Shown here piece by piece: positions 24,109-32,500 of a stretch of DNA of 64,000 nt. Position numbers and translations under genes: made by a program. Within the stretch, counting starts at the first letter, position 1; each line of letters begins with the position of its first letter. The notes beneath the pieces are model-generated. The model ran no database searches, was not told the DNA's origin, and saw nothing but the letters and a program-made list of their open reading frames with translations. The DNA is from DATFDN01 sp035685165 (GTDB lineage: Bacteria > Pseudomonadota > Alphaproteobacteria > Acetobacterales > Acetobacteraceae): the NCBI GenBank assembly GCA_035685165.1, contig DASRBI010000019.1, positions 310,001-374,000 on the forward strand, given 5' to 3'.

Positions 24109-24729
24109 CTGCGCGGTCGCTTTGTCACGCTCGAAGGCGGCGAGGGCGCCGGCAAGTCCACCCAGGCCCTTCTGCTCGCCGAGGCGCTGCGGGCCGAGGG
24201 GCGCGAGGTGGCGCTGACGCGCGAGCCCGGCGGCTCCCAGGGCGCCGAGGCGATTAGGGACTTGCTCCTCGGCGGCGCCACGCCGTTCATGCCGGAGGCG
24301 GAGGTGCTGCTGCACTTCGCCGCCCGTTTCGACCACGTCGCCCGCCTGATCCGCCCGGCCCTGGAGCGCGGCGCCTGGGTCATCGCCGACCGCTTCGCCG
24401 ATTCCACTCTCGCCTACCAGGGCTGGGGCCTCGGCGCCGACCGGGACCTGATCGCCGATCTGACCCGCCGGCTCGGCTTCGCGCCCGACCTGACGCTGAT
24501 CCTGGAGGTGCCCGAGGACGTGGCGGCGGCGCGGCTGCGCGCCCGCGACCGCCGCGACGACCGCTACGAACGCCTGGACGCGGCCTTCCACCGCCGCGTC
24601 GCCGCCGGCTTCCGCGCCATCGCCGCCGCCGAACCAGGCCGCTGCGTGCTTGTTGACGGGAACGGGGAGGTGTCGGTGGTGCACGGGCGGGTCATGGAGG
24701 CGCTGCGCCGGGCCGCCGCTAGGTTTTGA
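24109..24729 (+). CDS. tmk: Thymidylate kinase (start codon uncertain)
   Basis: The enzyme phosphorylates dTMP to dTDP. The P-loop GGEGAGKST follows RFVTLE directly; the DRF motif with substrate-binding context ADRFADSTLAYQG and the lid RARDRRDDRYE are visible. No ATG, GTG or TTG lies at the expected position. The first in-frame candidates are CTG 24109 (MRGRFVTLE, 206 residues, the usual length) or GTG 24040, which would overlap the carboxypeptidase gene by 65 bases. I use 24109 provisionally. In related genomes tmk is usually followed by holB; here a convergent LysR gene follows instead. Confidence 0.88.
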   Translation: MRGRFVTLEGGEGAGKSTQALLLAEALRAEGREVALTREPGGSQGAEAIRDLLLGGATPFMPEAEVLLHFAARFDHVARLIRPALERGAWVIADRFADSTLAYQGWGLGADRDLIADLTRRLGFAPDLTLILEVPEDVAAARLRARDRRDDRYERLDAAFHRRVAAGFRAIAAAEPGRCVLVDGNGEVSVVHGRVMEALRRAAARF

Positions 24730-24796
24730 GACGCCGTCGGCTATAGGGAGGCGTGAGATTCGTGCCGCGAAGCGGAACAAGCGCACGACGGCTCGC

Positions 24797-25759
24797 CTAG
24801 CCGCTCCGCCCCCGAGCGCGGCGGGAAACGGGAAGCGGGGCGTTCGATGCTTGCGTCCGTTGCGCGGTGCGGCCTGCGGCTTGGGCAATGCGGCGAAAGT
24901 TTTCGACCGTCGGGCGCTGCTCGTCGGTTCTTGTCGCCAGCGTGAGCGGCGCGCGCAGCGGGGTAGGCGAGTTGATGCGCCGATAGCGCACGCCGGCCAG
25001 CCGGATTTCCTGCATCGACGCGGGCACCAGCGAAACGCCGACGCCGGCGGCGACCAGAGTGAGGTTGGTCAGCATTCGTCCGACCTCGGCCGCGACCTTC
25101 GGCTCGAAGCCGGCGGCGCGGCAGGCGAGGATCAGGTCGGCATACATGCCGGGTGCCGCGCGGCGGCGAACGAGGATGAACCGCTCCAAGGCAAGCTCTG
25201 CGAGTTTCACTGCGCCGGCGCCCTCCGCTAGAGGGTGCCCGCTCGGCAGCGCCAGCACCATCGGCTCCTCGTCCAGTTCGACGAAGGTAATCCCGAGCGG
25301 GCGGGCCACCACCGCGCGCAGCATTGCGCCGTGGACGGCGCCCGCTTCCAGCATTTCGGTGAGGTCGGCGGCGTTGCCTTCCTGGATGGCGAGGCTGACC
25401 GCCGGGTAGCGGCGCACATAGGCGCCGAGGATGCGGGCCATCATCGGCTGCAGGATTGCCGAGGTGGTGATGCCGAGGATCAATTCCCCGGTTTGTCCCG
25501 CCGCCGCCTCCACCGCGCGCGTCGCCGCACGCTCCGCGCTCGCGAGCACGGCGCGGGCTTCGGCGAGGAACACGCGGCCCGCCTCGGTCAGCGCGACGCC
25601 GCGCGGCAGGCGGTGCAGCAATGTCACGCCGAGCTCGGCCTCCAACGCCCGGATTTGCTGACTGAGGGGTGGCTGCTGCAGGCCGAGCCGCGCGGCGGCA
25701 CGGGTGATGTGGCCTTCCTCAGCGACCGCGACGAAGTAGCGGAGATGGCGGAGCTCCAT
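24797..25759 (-). CDS. LysR-family transcriptional regulator
   Basis: The protein has 320 residues from ATG 25759 (MELRHLRYFVAVAEEGHITR). The N-terminal winged helix-turn-helix is seen in AAARLGLQQPPLSQQIRALE with LTEAGRVFL closing it. The C-terminal part is the periplasmic-binding-like effector domain (about 90-295). The QQPPLSQQI variant of the recognition helix is typical of the group regulating aromatic-compound genes (CatR/BenM-like), but no such genes adjoin. It is divergent from the PEP-CTERM protein gene, with 89 bases between starts, so that gene could be its target. Confidence 0.88.
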   Translation of the reverse strand: MELRHLRYFVAVAEEGHITRAAARLGLQQPPLSQQIRALEAELGVTLLHRLPRGVALTEAGRVFLAEARAVLASAERAATRAVEAAAGQTGELILGITTSAILQPMMARILGAYVRRYPAVSLAIQEGNAADLTEMLEAGAVHGAMLRAVVARPLGITFVELDEEPMVLALPSGHPLAEGAGAVKLAELALERFILVRRRAAPGMYADLILACRAAGFEPKVAAEVGRMLTNLTLVAAGVGVSLVPASMQEIRLAGVRYRRINSPTPLRAPLTLATRTDEQRPTVENFRRIAQAAGRTAQRTQASNAPLPVSRRARGRSG

Positions 25760-25848
25760 ATGCAAAACCTATGAATGCGTGCGGTTCCGTATATTTGACA
25801 TCTGCCGCACCTCTGTCACCGTGGCCCGCAACGACGAGGAGGAAACCG

Positions 25849-27132
25849 ATGCTGCTCCGCGCCATCCCGGTTGCCCTGGCGCTCGCCGCCGCCGCTGCCA
25901 CGGGCGCGATGGCCAATCCGATCGAAATCCTGTTCCTCGGCAACAGCTTCACGCACGGACGCTATGATCCGGTACGCAACTACAATGCCGGGTTCGGCGC
26001 CAACGACGTGCACGACCTGCTTTGCCCGACCGCAGCGACCTGCACCGAGCCGAGCGTGCAGGTCGATCCGGCGCTGAACCCGCCGCCCGGTGCCACGCTC
26101 GGCGCGCAACTGAATTATCTCAGCACGAACCCGAACGCGCAGTACAACGAGACCGGCCCGGAAGGCGGCATTCCCGGGATCTTCCTGCAATTCACGCGCG
26201 AGGCGGGGCTCGATTACGACGTGTCGATCCTCGCCGTCAGCAGTGCCTCGCTCACCGGCTACACCACGGGCACCTCCAAGGCTTATGCGCCGCAGATCGA
26301 AAGCGCCAAGTGGGATCATGTGGTGCTGCAGGACCAGAGCTTCGAGCCGCTACCGAATCCGATTCAGGTGAATGGCCAGAGCGTGGCGACGCGCGGCAAT
26401 TTCGCCAAGTTCGAGACCGGGGTGAACCAGATCGTGGCTGGCGTCGATGCGGCCGATGCAGCGGCAGGAAAGCCGAGCGCGGCGGTGACGCTTTACGAGA
26501 CCCAGCCGCTCGCCTCCTATGCCTATACGTCGAACAACCCGAATCAGCCGATCTTCGGCAGCTCCACGAGCGCGCCCGGCGGGCCGAATGCGCCCTATGT
26601 CGGCGATCCCGATCCGCTCGGCGCGATGGCGGGCGATCTGCACAACGCCTACGAAAAGGCTGCCGCCGACGAAATGTCGGCCAATCCCGCCGGCAGCCGA
26701 CTCGGCGTGGCGCTGGCGGGCGATGCCTGGATCACCGCGATGAACGAGGGGATCGCGCAGCGCGATCCCTATCTCCTGAACGAGCCGGCGGGACGGGTGG
26801 ATCTTTGGGACAGCGATCCGCTCGATGCCTGCTGCACGACGCCGGTCGGTTATCATCAGAGCACGTACGGCGCCTATCTCAATGCGCTCGTGCTGTTTGA
26901 CGAGATCACCGGTGTCAATCCGGAGACCCTGAACGGCGAATTCGTGCCGGGTGATCCCAATTCCGCCGCCGCCGCACTCGGGATTTCGCCCGAGATCGCC
27001 CGTGCGCTGGCGCGCGCCGCCTATCGGACGGTGCAGGCAGGCGGCCCGGTGCCCGAGCCCGCCTCGCTCGCTGTGCTCGGCGCGGCGTTGGCAGCCCTTG
27101 GTGCGCTGCGTCAGGTGGTTAAGCGGCGCTGA
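25849..27132 (+). CDS. Secreted SGNH-hydrolase-like protein with PEP-CTERM sorting signal
   Basis: The protein has 427 residues. A signal peptide (MLLRAIPVALALAAAAATG) precedes FLGNSFTHGRYDP, which matches SGNH block I with the nucleophile Ser in GNS. A late VGYHQSTYGAYLNAL could supply the catalytic histidine. The C-terminus is a textbook PEP-CTERM: VPEPASLAVLGAALAALGA followed by basic KRR. This motif is cut by an exosortase and marks proteins for the cell surface or exopolysaccharide. GGAGGAAACC precedes ATG 25849. No exosortase lies in this window. The molecule may be an esterase on a surface polymer. Confidence 0.8.
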   Translation: MLLRAIPVALALAAAAATGAMANPIEILFLGNSFTHGRYDPVRNYNAGFGANDVHDLLCPTAATCTEPSVQVDPALNPPPGATLGAQLNYLSTNPNAQYNETGPEGGIPGIFLQFTREAGLDYDVSILAVSSASLTGYTTGTSKAYAPQIESAKWDHVVLQDQSFEPLPNPIQVNGQSVATRGNFAKFETGVNQIVAGVDAADAAAGKPSAAVTLYETQPLASYAYTSNNPNQPIFGSSTSAPGGPNAPYVGDPDPLGAMAGDLHNAYEKAAADEMSANPAGSRLGVALAGDAWITAMNEGIAQRDPYLLNEPAGRVDLWDSDPLDACCTTPVGYHQSTYGAYLNALVLFDEITGVNPETLNGEFVPGDPNSAAAALGISPEIARALARAAYRTVQAGGPVPEPASLAVLGAALAALGALRQVVKRR

Positions 27133-27229
27133 GACGCCTCAGGCGTCCCAGGGTGACGAAACGCAACAAGGCGGGCGAGCGCGGATCGGACCATCACGCC
27201 ACCCACAAGATCAAACACCGCCCGGCGAC

Positions 27230-27529
27230 CTACCTGGGAGGTGGGGCCGCCGTTACCGACTGTCCGCTCTGGCTCGTGCCGAAACCATAAACCACGACGC
27301 TGCCGCCCGAACGCACCACCACGCTTCCCGGCGCGGGCGCGGGCAGCGGACCGTTGCTGTAAAACCCTTGCGCGTTCAGATTGCTGTTGGCACCCGCCGT
27401 GCCGCTCGGCGCGGTCGGCACGGGTGCCTCCGTCCATGTCGGCGGCAGCGGCGCCGCCGCCTGCGCAATCGCGTATGCGCCGAGGTGCAGGCCGCAAGCG
27501 GCCGCGCTCACCAGCAGCAGCGTACGCAT
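27230..27529 (-). CDS. Small secreted protein of unknown function
   Basis: ATG 27529, preceded by AAAGGGGAAA, encodes 99 residues. The first 26 (MRTLLLVSAAACGLHLGAYA and AIAQAA) form a signal peptide. The mature part is Pro/Ser/Gly-rich with NLNAQGFYSNGP and SVVVYGFGTSQSGQS, which recalls small periplasmic or surface proteins, but I recognise no family. The same frame is open upstream to about 27730 without a stop, but the signal peptide and the ribosome binding site favour 27529. It is convergent with the PEP-CTERM gene. Confidence 0.6.
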   Translation of the reverse strand: MRTLLLVSAAACGLHLGAYAIAQAAAPLPPTWTEAPVPTAPSGTAGANSNLNAQGFYSNGPLPAPAPGSVVVRSGGSVVVYGFGTSQSGQSVTAAPPPR

Positions 27530-27834
27530 CCGATTTCCCCTTTCGACGGCTGTGCAATGGGAGGTAGCCCGCTTACGCGCGGGGTCAAGAGAGGCTTCGG
27601 GTTGCGGCTCCTCTTGCTTCGCGATCCCCATCGGATCGCAGAGTCCGCCCGTGATCGCGATCGTGGCCGCGTCGATCGCCTCGTTCTCCAGGCCATGACC
27701 GATCAGGGCGGCGATCTCCTCCGGCTTCACCAGCCCTCCGGGTGACGCAAGCCATGATGAGCTTGCGCCGCATCGACATAGCGAGACCCGAGGCAGCGTG
27801 CGCAGTCGGACATCGTCGCGTGACGTGGGGCGCG
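27530..27834. other. Region with a possible gene fragment on the minus strand
   Basis: The minus strand frame from GTG 27730 reads VKPEEIAALIGHGLENEAID and continues AATIAITGGLCDPMGIAK, which looks protein-like (helical, balanced). It runs in frame into the 27230-27529 gene without a stop. It may be a remnant of a former gene or an N-terminal extension. I see no other feature in these 305 bases. Confidence 0.3.
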
Positions 27835-28254
27835 TCAGGCTCCCCAAGGATCGATGAGCCGGACGCCGAGGTGCCGGAAATGCCGTGTGTTGCTCGTGGC
27901 AAGAGCGGCCTTCCGCGCCACCGCGATGCCGCCGATCATGGCGTCGCGGACATCCATCGGTCGCCCCGCTCGCCTCCCCTCGGCGGCGATCCGCCCGGCC
28001 GCGTCGGCGGCCGGATGATCGAGCGGCGCGATCCGGCCGGTGAAGAGCGTGCGCAGCATCGTCGCGAATGACTGCTCCAACGCCCGCCGCCGCGTCCCTT
28101 CCGCGATGCAGGCCAATCCGAACCGTATCTCGTAAACCAGCACGGCGTTGAGCCAGACATTCCCGGGGTGTTGCGCGTTCAGCCAATCCTGCACCGCCGG
28201 GTCGGCGTCCGCGCGCATCAACGCAGACACCACATTGGTGTCGAGGATGATCAT
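27835..28254 (-). CDS. PIN-domain ribonuclease toxin (VapC/FitB-like)
   Basis: The protein has 139 residues. PIN domains use a cluster of acidic residues with Mg to cut RNA: Asp5 in MIILDTNVVSALM, Glu in VYEIRFGL (about 44), and Asp in MDVRDAMIGGIA (about 100) are visible, with the later SNTRHF segment. ATG 28254 overlaps the antitoxin stop (ATGA), the normal arrangement for this operon. The N-terminus and the antitoxin's character fit the FitB subgroup. Fully intact; presumably a functional toxin held by the upstream antitoxin. Confidence 0.9.
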   Translation of the reverse strand: MIILDTNVVSALMRADADPAVQDWLNAQHPGNVWLNAVLVYEIRFGLACIAEGTRRRALEQSFATMLRTLFTGRIAPLDHPAADAAGRIAAEGRRAGRPMDVRDAMIGGIAVARKAALATSNTRHFRHLGVRLIDPWGA

Positions 28255-28511
28255 TCTTCGAGGTTCGGAATCCGCATCCCCCACTCGCCGCGCAACTCAA
28301 GGCTCGCTGCCTCTTCGGCGGTGAGGCCGGCATCCTTGAACAGGCCGGCGATTTCGGTCCCGAGACCCTTCGGTTTTTCCGGTTCGGCGGCAGCGGCTTC
28401 ATAAAGGATGTTGCGAACGAAAGCCTCGAGACTGCTGCCGCGCTCGGAAGCGAGGCGGCGCAGGCGTGCCTTCGTGTCCTCGTCGATGCCGCGCACCAGG
28501 ATCTGGCCCAT
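28251..28511 (-). CDS. Ribbon-helix-helix antitoxin (FitA/StbC-like)
   Basis: The protein has 86 residues. The N-terminal MGQILVRGIDEDTKARLRRL forms the ribbon-helix-helix DNA-binding part, followed by the ASERGSSLEAFVRNIL helix. The C-terminal segment should bind the PIN toxin. The gene precedes and overlaps the toxin gene by four bases. Two overlapping palindromes at 28529-28542, just upstream of its start, are likely the autoregulatory operator. Confidence 0.88.
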   Translation of the reverse strand: MGQILVRGIDEDTKARLRRLASERGSSLEAFVRNILYEAAAAEPEKPKGLGTEIAGLFKDAGLTAEEAASLELRGEWGMRIPNLEE

Positions 28512-28528
28512 TCGTCACCTTTGCGCGT

Positions 28529-28542
28529 TATCATGATATCAT
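28529..28542. promoter_or_regulatory. Overlapping palindromes upstream of the antitoxin gene
   Basis: TATCATGATA (28529-28538) and ATGATATCAT (28533-28542) are both perfect and overlap by six bases, 18-31 bases before the antitoxin start. A dimeric ribbon-helix-helix repressor would bind such sites. Confidence 0.55.
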
Positions 28543-28567
28543 CCTGCCCCGGCCGCAAGCTCTTCTC

Positions 28568-28589
28568 GACATAAGGATATCCTTATGTC
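28568..28589. promoter_or_regulatory. Perfect 22-bp palindrome, probable SahR operator
   Basis: GACATAAGGAT (28568-28578) is followed immediately by its exact reverse complement (28579-28589). It lies 13 bases before the ArsR-methyltransferase gene. From memory it matches the style of ATAA-AT-TTAT operators described for SahR in alphaproteobacteria, where the ligand is S-adenosylhomocysteine. Confidence 0.75.
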
Positions 28590-28601
28590 ATTGAGGGCCG
28601 C

Positions 28602-29564
28602 ATGGATGCCCTCCTCGCCGCGCTGCGGGCGGCTGCCGAACCGACGCGCATCAGGCTGTTGGCGCTCGCCGCCCGCGGGGCGTTCTGCGTCACCGAATTC
28701 ACGGAAATCCTCGGCCAGTCCCAGCCGCGCCTATCGCGCCACCTGAAGCTGCTCTGCGAGGCGGGACTGCTGGAGCGGGTGCGGGAAGGTGCGAATGCGT
28801 GGTTCGCCGTGCCCGCCGGGCGCGCGGGCGCGCTGTCGCGGGAGCTGATCGCGCGCTTGCCTGAACACGATCCGGTGCTCGACGCCGACCGCCGCCTGGC
28901 GGCACGGGTGCTGGCCGAGCGGGCGCGCGCGGCCTCCGAGAGCTTCCGCCGCAAGGGGGCGGACTGGGACGAGATGCGGGCGCTCGACCTGCCGGCCGCG
29001 GCGGTGGAGACGGCGCTGCTCGGCCTGCTGCCGCAGGGCGGGATCGGCCGGCTGCTCGATATCGGCACCGGCACCGGGCGCGTGCTCGAACTGCTCGGCC
29101 CGCGCGCGAGCGAGGCGGTGGGTATCGACGCAAGCACGGCGATGCTGGCGCTGGCGCGCGCCCGCCTCGCCCGTGCGGGGCTGCCGCATTGCGCGGTGCG
29201 GCAGGGCGACATGTACCGGCTCGCGTTCCCCGATGCGTCGTTCGACGCGGTAGTGCTGCAAATGGTGCTGCACCATGCCGAGGAGCCGGGCGACGTGCTG
29301 GCGGAGGCAGCGCGCGTGCTGCGGCCGGGTGGCGCGCTGGTGGTGGTCGATCTGCAACGCCATGCGCGCGCCGACCTGATCGAGCGGCTGGCGCATCGTT
29401 GGCCCGGCTTCACCGACGCCGAGATGGCGCGGCTGTTGCGCGCGGTGGGCGTGCGGCCCGGCCAGCCAGTCGGCGTGCCGGGCGCGGGCGCTCTCGAGGT
29501 GCGTCTCTGGCCTGCCGCACGCATCGCCGCGGCGGCGCGGCAAATCCCAGCGCTCGTCATGTAG
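28602..29564 (+). CDS. ArsR-family regulator fused to a SAM-methyltransferase domain (SahR-like)
   Basis: The protein has 320 residues in two parts. Residues 1-75 are an ArsR-type winged helix (TEFTEILGQSQPRLSRHLKL). Residues 130-280 are a class I methyltransferase with motif I LLDIGTGTGRVLELLG at 151-166 and VVLQMVLHHAEEP. The ArsR-methyltransferase fusion is the architecture of SahR, which senses S-adenosylhomocysteine and regulates methionine-cycle genes. It is ten bases upstream of metH and just downstream of a perfect palindrome, which together make the assignment strong. metF, often between the two, is absent here. Confidence 0.85.
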   Translation: MDALLAALRAAAEPTRIRLLALAARGAFCVTEFTEILGQSQPRLSRHLKLLCEAGLLERVREGANAWFAVPAGRAGALSRELIARLPEHDPVLDADRRLAARVLAERARAASESFRRKGADWDEMRALDLPAAAVETALLGLLPQGGIGRLLDIGTGTGRVLELLGPRASEAVGIDASTAMLALARARLARAGLPHCAVRQGDMYRLAFPDASFDAVVLQMVLHHAEEPGDVLAEAARVLRPGGALVVVDLQRHARADLIERLAHRWPGFTDAEMARLLRAVGVRPGQPVGVPGAGALEVRLWPAARIAAAARQIPALVM

Positions 29565-29573
29565 GAGCCTCCG

Positions 29574-32500
29574 ATGCCACGCCCCCACATCCTGGATGCG
29601 CTGCGCGCGCGCGTGCTGCTGGCCGACGGGGCGATGGGCACCCGCGCCCAGGCGCTGTCGCTCGATATCGAGCGCGACTACTGGGGCCACGAGAACTGCA
29701 CCGACATTCTTACGCTGTCGCGCCCGGATCTCGTGCGCGAGATCCATCGCGGCTATTTCGCGGCCGGCGCTGATATGGTGGAAACCAACAGCTTCGGCGC
29801 CTCGCCGGTGACGCTCGGCGAATTCGGCATCGCCGACAAGGCGTTCGAGATCAACCAGCGCGCCGCCGAACTCGCGCGCGAGGCGGCCGAATGCTTCGCC
29901 GACGGGCGCGATCGCTTTGTGCTGGGCAGCCTCGGCCCGGGCACCAAGCTGCCGAGCCTTGGCGCCATTTCCTACGACGCACTGGAGACGGCGCTCGCGG
30001 TGCAGTGCCGCGGATTGATCGCGGGCGGGGTGGACGCGATCCTGATCGAGACCTGCCAGGACCCGTTGCAGATCAAGGCGGCGGTGAACGGCGCCAAGAT
30101 CGCGCGCACCGAACTCGTGCGCGACGTGCCGGTGTTCGTCTCGGTGACGGTGGAAACCACCGGCACCTTGCTCGTCGGCCCCGACATTGCCGCCGCTGCT
30201 GCCATCGTGCGCGCGCTCGATGTGCCGCTGATCGGGCTGAATTGCGCCACTGGGCCGCAGGAAATGGCCGAACATCTGCGTTTCCTGTCGCAGAACTGGC
30301 CGGGGCTTCTGTCGGTGCTGCCGAATGCCGGGCTGCCGGAACTGGTGGACGGACGCACGCATTATCCGCTCGGCCCCGCCGAACTCGCGAGCTGGCTCGA
30401 ACGCTTTGTCGCCGAGGACGGCGTGAATTTGATCGGCGGCTGCTGCGGCACCGACATTCCGCATATCCAGGCGCTCGATGCGATGCTGCGCAGGCGCGGC
30501 GAACCACGCCCGGCGCCGGTTGCGCGCAAGGCGGTGTGGGTGCCGTCGGTCGCTTCGCTCTATCAGGCGGTGCCGTTGCGCCAGGAGAATGCCTTCTTCG
30601 CCATCGGCGAACGCTGCAACGCCAACGGTTCGAAGAAATGGCGCGAGTTGCAGGAAAAGGGCGACTGGGACGGCTGCGTGGCGATGGGCCGCGAGCAGGC
30701 TGCCGAGGGCTCGCACGCGCTCGACGTGTGCACCGCGTTCGTCGGCCGCGACGAAACCGCCGAAATGAACGAGGTGATCCGCCGCTTCACCTCCGCGGTG
30801 AACGCGCCCCTGGTGATCGACAGCACCGAGACTCCGGTGATCGAGGCGGCGTTGAAGCTGCACGGCGGCAAGCCGATCATCAACTCGATCAATTTCGAGG
30901 ACGGCGAGCGGCACGCCGCCGATCGCCTCGCGCTCGCGCGCCGGTTCGGCGCGGCGGTGATCGCGCTGACGATCGACGAGGAAGGGATGGCGAAGACGCC
31001 CGAGCGCAAGCTCGCGGTGGCGCGGCGGCTGGTGGATTTCGCCTGCACGAAGTTCGGGCTGCCGCAGTCCGATCTGCTGATCGATCCGCTCACCTTCACC
31101 ATCGCCACCGGCAATGAGGACGACCGCAAGCTCGGCCTGTGGACCTTGGAGGGGATCAAGGCGATCCGCGAGGCATTCCCCGACATCCAGATCATCCTTG
31201 GGCTGTCCAACATCAGCTTCGGATTGAATCCTGCCGCGCGCGCCGTGCTCAATTCGGTCTTTCTCGATCATGCGGTGCGCGGCGGAATGACGGGCGCGAT
31301 CGTGCACGCCTCCAAAATCCGCCCGCTGCACCAGATCGCCGCCGAGGAAGTGGCGGTCGCCGAGGATCTGATCTTCGACCGCCGCCGCGAGGGCTACGAT
31401 CCGCTGCAACGGATGCTCGAATTGTTCGCCGACCGCAAGGCGGCGGAGGCGACGAAGCGCAAGCGCGCGGAGACCGCCGAGGAACGGCTGAAGGATCGCA
31501 TCGTCGATGGTGACCGCAAGGGGCTGACCGAGGATCTAGACGAGGCGCTGAAAAACCTGCCGCCGCTCGACATCATCAACAACGTGCTGCTCGACGGCAT
31601 GAAGGTGGTGGGCGATCTGTTCGGCGCCGGCAAGATGCAGCTTCCGTTCGTCCTCCAAAGTGCCGAGACGATGAAGGCTGCGGTCGCCTATTTGGAGCCG
31701 TTCATGGAGCGGGTGGAAGGGCAGGAGAAAGGCACGATCGTGCTGGCGACCGTGAAGGGCGACGTGCACGACATCGGCAAGAACCTGGTCGACATCATCC
31801 TCACCAACAACGGCTACCGGGTGGTCAATCTCGGCATCAAGGTGCCGCTCGCGGACATGCTGGCCGCCGCCAAGGAGAACCGGGCGCACGCGATCGGCAT
31901 GTCCGGGCTGCTCGTGAAATCGACCGTGGTAATGCGCGAGAATCTGGAGGAGATGACGCGCCAGGGTCTGGAAATCCCGGTGATGCTCGGCGGCGCAGCG
32001 CTGACACGGAGTTACGTGGAGGACGATTGCGTCCGCGCCTATGCCTGCGGGCGCGTGGCCTATGCGCGCGACGCGTTCGACGGCCTGCATCTGATGGACA
32101 AGGTGATGGGCAACGGCTTCGACGACTACCTCGCCGCCGTGCAGGCCAAGCGCGCGGGCAAGGCGCGCAACACAGCCCGCACCCTGGGGCAGGCGGATGC
32201 GCGGGCGTTCCGCCCTGTGGATGTGGGCGCGGTGCAGGCCCGGCGGCGGCGGATCACGCGGGGCGTGGAAACCCCACGTCCGCCCTTCTGGGGTGCGCGG
32301 GTCATCGAGGCGGCGCCCAAGGCGATCGTTCCGTTCATCAACGAACGCAGCCTCTATCAATTCCAGTGGGGATTTCGGAAACAGGGGCGCTCACTCGACG
32401 ATTTCCTCGGCTGGGCGAAGCAGGAGCTGCGGCCGGTGATGAAGCGGATGCTGACCTTGTGTGAGGCGGAGAACATCCTGCGCCCGCGCGCCGCGTACGG

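Noticed and set aside
27530..27730. N-terminal extension of the small secreted protein to GTG 27730
   Set aside because: The signal peptide and AAAGGGGAAA ribosome binding site at 27529 mark the better start; the upstream frame is noted only as a possible fragment.
28731..31409. 892-codon open frame antisense to sahR-metH
   Set aside because: It is a mirror of the GC-rich codon pattern of metH; composition (Arg, His, Gln, Ala) is typical of antisense shadows and metH is unmistakable.
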